DNA from: Anisakis pegreffii
Lineage: Eukaryota; Nematoda; Chromadorea; Rhabditida; Anisakidae
Direction of reading: 5' to 3'
Length of the DNA stretch: 64,000 bases
Assembly: GCA_035041965.1 (NCBI GenBank)
Contig: JAPYMA010001582.1
Location: 124,001 to 188,000, forward strand
Shown: positions 61,865-64,000 of the stretch, in pieces
How the letters are laid out: each line of letters opens with the position of its first letter
Numbering within the stretch: the stretch's first letter is position 1
Position numbers and translations under genes: made by a program
Notes under the pieces: generated by a model
Databases searched by the model: none
Told to the model about the DNA's origin: nothing
Seen by the model: the letters and a program-made list of their open reading frames with translations, nothing else

Positions 61865-62670
61865 ATTGTATGATAACAGGCACTGTCATGAACTATTAAG
61901 CACAACTCTAATCCAACTGCTATTGTATTGTACTATTCATTTGTGATTATTGCATAAATGAGACTGAAACATTGATATATTATAATCAACTCCAAATGAC
62001 ATAAATGACAATATTTCGATAGTATTCCATGTTCAGCTCAATTGCATTGCAAAATGCGAGGTTGTGATCAGCACTGAACGCAGCGAAACGAAACGTGTGG
62101 ATTATCAGCGGAATTCCAATTCGATTGAGTCACATTGGCATCATTCAATGAAATCTGTGGCATTAATATGAGTTAAAAAAGGTGATAGGATACCATTTAT
62201 GCTCACATTAATAGAATCTTAACCAGTATTCAACGAAGAAAACAATATGTTTTTATCATCTCCACGTGAAGGTCACCCACAATCATTTTATTGCTGAAGA
62301 ACATCAATTTCGGCGACATTCGTTCTTGAGAACACCAACTGCGACTTGAGCAAATATTGACATGAAATATTCTCCGCAAACATTATATCGTTAAGAACGT
62401 TCTTTTTTCATCGTTTTTTCCTGTGGAAGAATGTGCTGTTTTAAAGAATGTTATTCTGATTCGTTATACACAATCAGATTCGATTGAAACTGACAATGAG
62501 TGTAAAATGAAAGCAATTGAAAAAAAAACCTCACATTTTCCGACTTATAGCATAGAACAGCTGACCGAGCAGAATGGGTTAATTATCTTGTGGAAACAGT
62601 TACCAATTCAACAAGCAAATGAGAATTTAACGACGTCATTTAGCTATCTCCGGAACAGTTTTTGTCTTAC

Positions 62671-62863
62671 ACACGTCAATAGATGACGCATGTCAGCTCT
62701 CCATTCCCAATCGAACAATTTGATAGGTGCATTCAGCTGTTTGGGTTGAACAAAAGGGTTTCCCCAACGGTCCAACACAGCTAATGAGCACAGGGATTGC
62801 CCGGCTCCAGAGGGATTTCCCCATTTTAATCTTTCTGCTTGAACGACGTAATGCGAGGATAAT
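62671..62863 (-). CDS. possible internal exon of an unknown Trp-rich protein
   Basis: On the minus strand a GTCATCACCAG acceptor is followed by 64 open codons and a TGT|GTAAGA donor. The peptide includes RLKWGNPSGAGQSLC, DRWGNPF and LFDWEWRADMRHLLTC, with four tryptophans, which is unusual for a chance frame. An overlapping frame on the same strand ends with C-x6-C-T-Y-Q-I-V-R and a TGA at 62693, and resembles the frame at 3.7 kb. Only one of the two can be the real reading. No neighbouring exon was found for either. Confidence 0.3.
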
Positions 62864-64000
62864 CTGGTGATGACAACAATTATACCGAAACGCGTTAATA
62901 TTTTGTTGTGAAATCCAGTTTATTTGGGAACACGATAACTGCATATATTGACCGACGAAGTGAGGAGATTTAGCGGTGGGTTTTGCCAGCGATCGCAAGG
63001 AGTTGAAAACAAAAGATCAACAAATCAAAATGATCAACAATCGTTATTTTGCGATTACTTGATCACTCACATGAGTTGATCGGCTCGAAACACATGAATC
63101 CAATATTTTGTTCAATTGATGAGGCAGATTCAGAGGAATTTCCAAAAAACATGCATTAAAAAGAAGATCGGAATGATCATGACGGCTTAGTCTTATCACT
63201 TAATTCCTCTGCTCCCGTTACGACTACATATTGAAAAGGAACGAAGTTTAAACGACCAACGACCAGAAAAAAGGAACAAACATTCCATTCACATTTTGAA
63301 TAATCTCAGCAACCATTTTTTCATAATCCTACTTAACAATGGTTTATGATCGGAAAAAAATTGGAATATGCAATCAAATTCTCCACCAACTCTCCGAACT
63401 TTAATGTCAAGGTCAATTCAAATTAATGAAAAGTTGGAATTCACGTTTTCAATGAATTGACAATACCGATCTCAGGTTATTTTAGTAAAATTCTGCAAGT
63501 GTTGGCAGTTGCTTGTTTAAATAAATGCTACGTACGGCCGAGTCGTTCACTAAAGCTACGGTGAGTTACATCGTTGCATTTGTCTCAATTGGGGTTTATC
63601 CTATTTGAACAACACCATTCGATATGAAGTATTCCAATCAAATATCCGTGATTTTCAGCCATCAGGTGGTGACGTATGCTCTCCTCGATCGCAATTCGAC
63701 AGTTTTCCGGATTATGGTAGCAGCAGCAAAAGCGAACGATATGCAGATCAAGGTCTCATCTAACTATTCATCTGCTCCCATTTAATTCAGTAGCGATATG
63801 TGTGTTGAGAACACCTATAAGAAAGCCAACATGCTGAAAATTCGAAATTGAAACGGGAATTATCATCTGATTGGAAGTTGGTAACAATAACAGTAATGGA
63901 CATCTACATTTATGAACAATTTCATGCACGAGAGAATCAGAAAACATCATTAAAGCTGTAGGGAACAAAAAGTTTGCTTGCGAATCGATGCTACTACGAT
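62864..64000. other. no gene recognised at the right edge
   Basis: AT-rich sequence without convincing exons. A plus-strand gene could begin beyond the edge, but nothing here supports one. Confidence 0.5.

Larger units (their letters stand above)
55044..62670. other. long stretch without recognised genes
   Basis: No phase-consistent exon chain found. A 73-codon minus-strand frame at 57741-57520 starts with ATG and has a hydrophobic segment (LIITVILVLINTLL); it could encode a small membrane or secreted protein, but nothing else supports it. A plus frame at 60.5 kb and another at 62.4 kb are of similar quality. At about 58.3-58.4 kb GAACA/AACAG words recur, as in the kinase intron near 42.3 kb. 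Short and long direct repeats are listed separately. Confidence 0.5.

Overview
The window looks like a piece of a nematode nuclear genome. It is AT-rich and sparsely coding. The genes are split into many short exons by introns of about 100-400 bases, many ending in a (T)TTCAG-type acceptor. The recognisable families fit this: secreted purple acid phosphatase, a nematode-style CK1/TTBK-like kinase, and an RTE-clade retrotransposon. No species is claimed. All gene models are manual reconstructions from splice signals, reading phase and family motifs.

Layout. 1-17.1 kb is mostly gene-poor, with a weak terminal exon at 3.7 kb (-) and a three-exon hypothetical gene at 7.7-10.4 kb (-). 17.1-41.2 kb is a tandem duplication. 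Each unit carries a complete 11-exon purple acid phosphatase gene on + (PAP1, 18017-25431; PAP2, 34776-39378), followed on - by a gene for a small secreted precursor with repeated Lys-Arg sites. The downstream precursor copy is complete (39853-41162). The upstream copy is cut off by the duplication junction near 34.1 kb. PAP1 intron 3 holds an apparently intact RTE retrotransposon (19276-22346); the same intron of PAP2 is the empty site. Between the units, 25.4-33.6 kb holds exons resembling the N-terminus of eIF2B-beta, spread around a large intron with a three-copy ~450 bp tandem repeat, one copy of which is split by a short inverted-repeat element.

41.4-44.6 kb (-) is a CK1-family kinase gene with all catalytic motifs. 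47.6-51.3 kb (-) is a three-exon gene for a Ser/Asn-rich, probably secreted protein. A tentative plus-strand gene runs from 51.3 to 55.0 kb, and its proposed start is 15 bases from that of its minus-strand neighbour. From 55 kb to the end I see few coding signals: one exon candidate near 62.7 kb and a 102 bp direct repeat.

The observations most worth following are: (1) two 130 bp monomers just upstream of the RTE ORF whose predicted stems show compensating base changes and can form a pseudoknot; (2) the previously hidden Lys-Arg repeat precursor; (3) a nearly identical tract shared by the two phosphatase genes, probably from gene conversion, that ends at the retrotransposon insertion.
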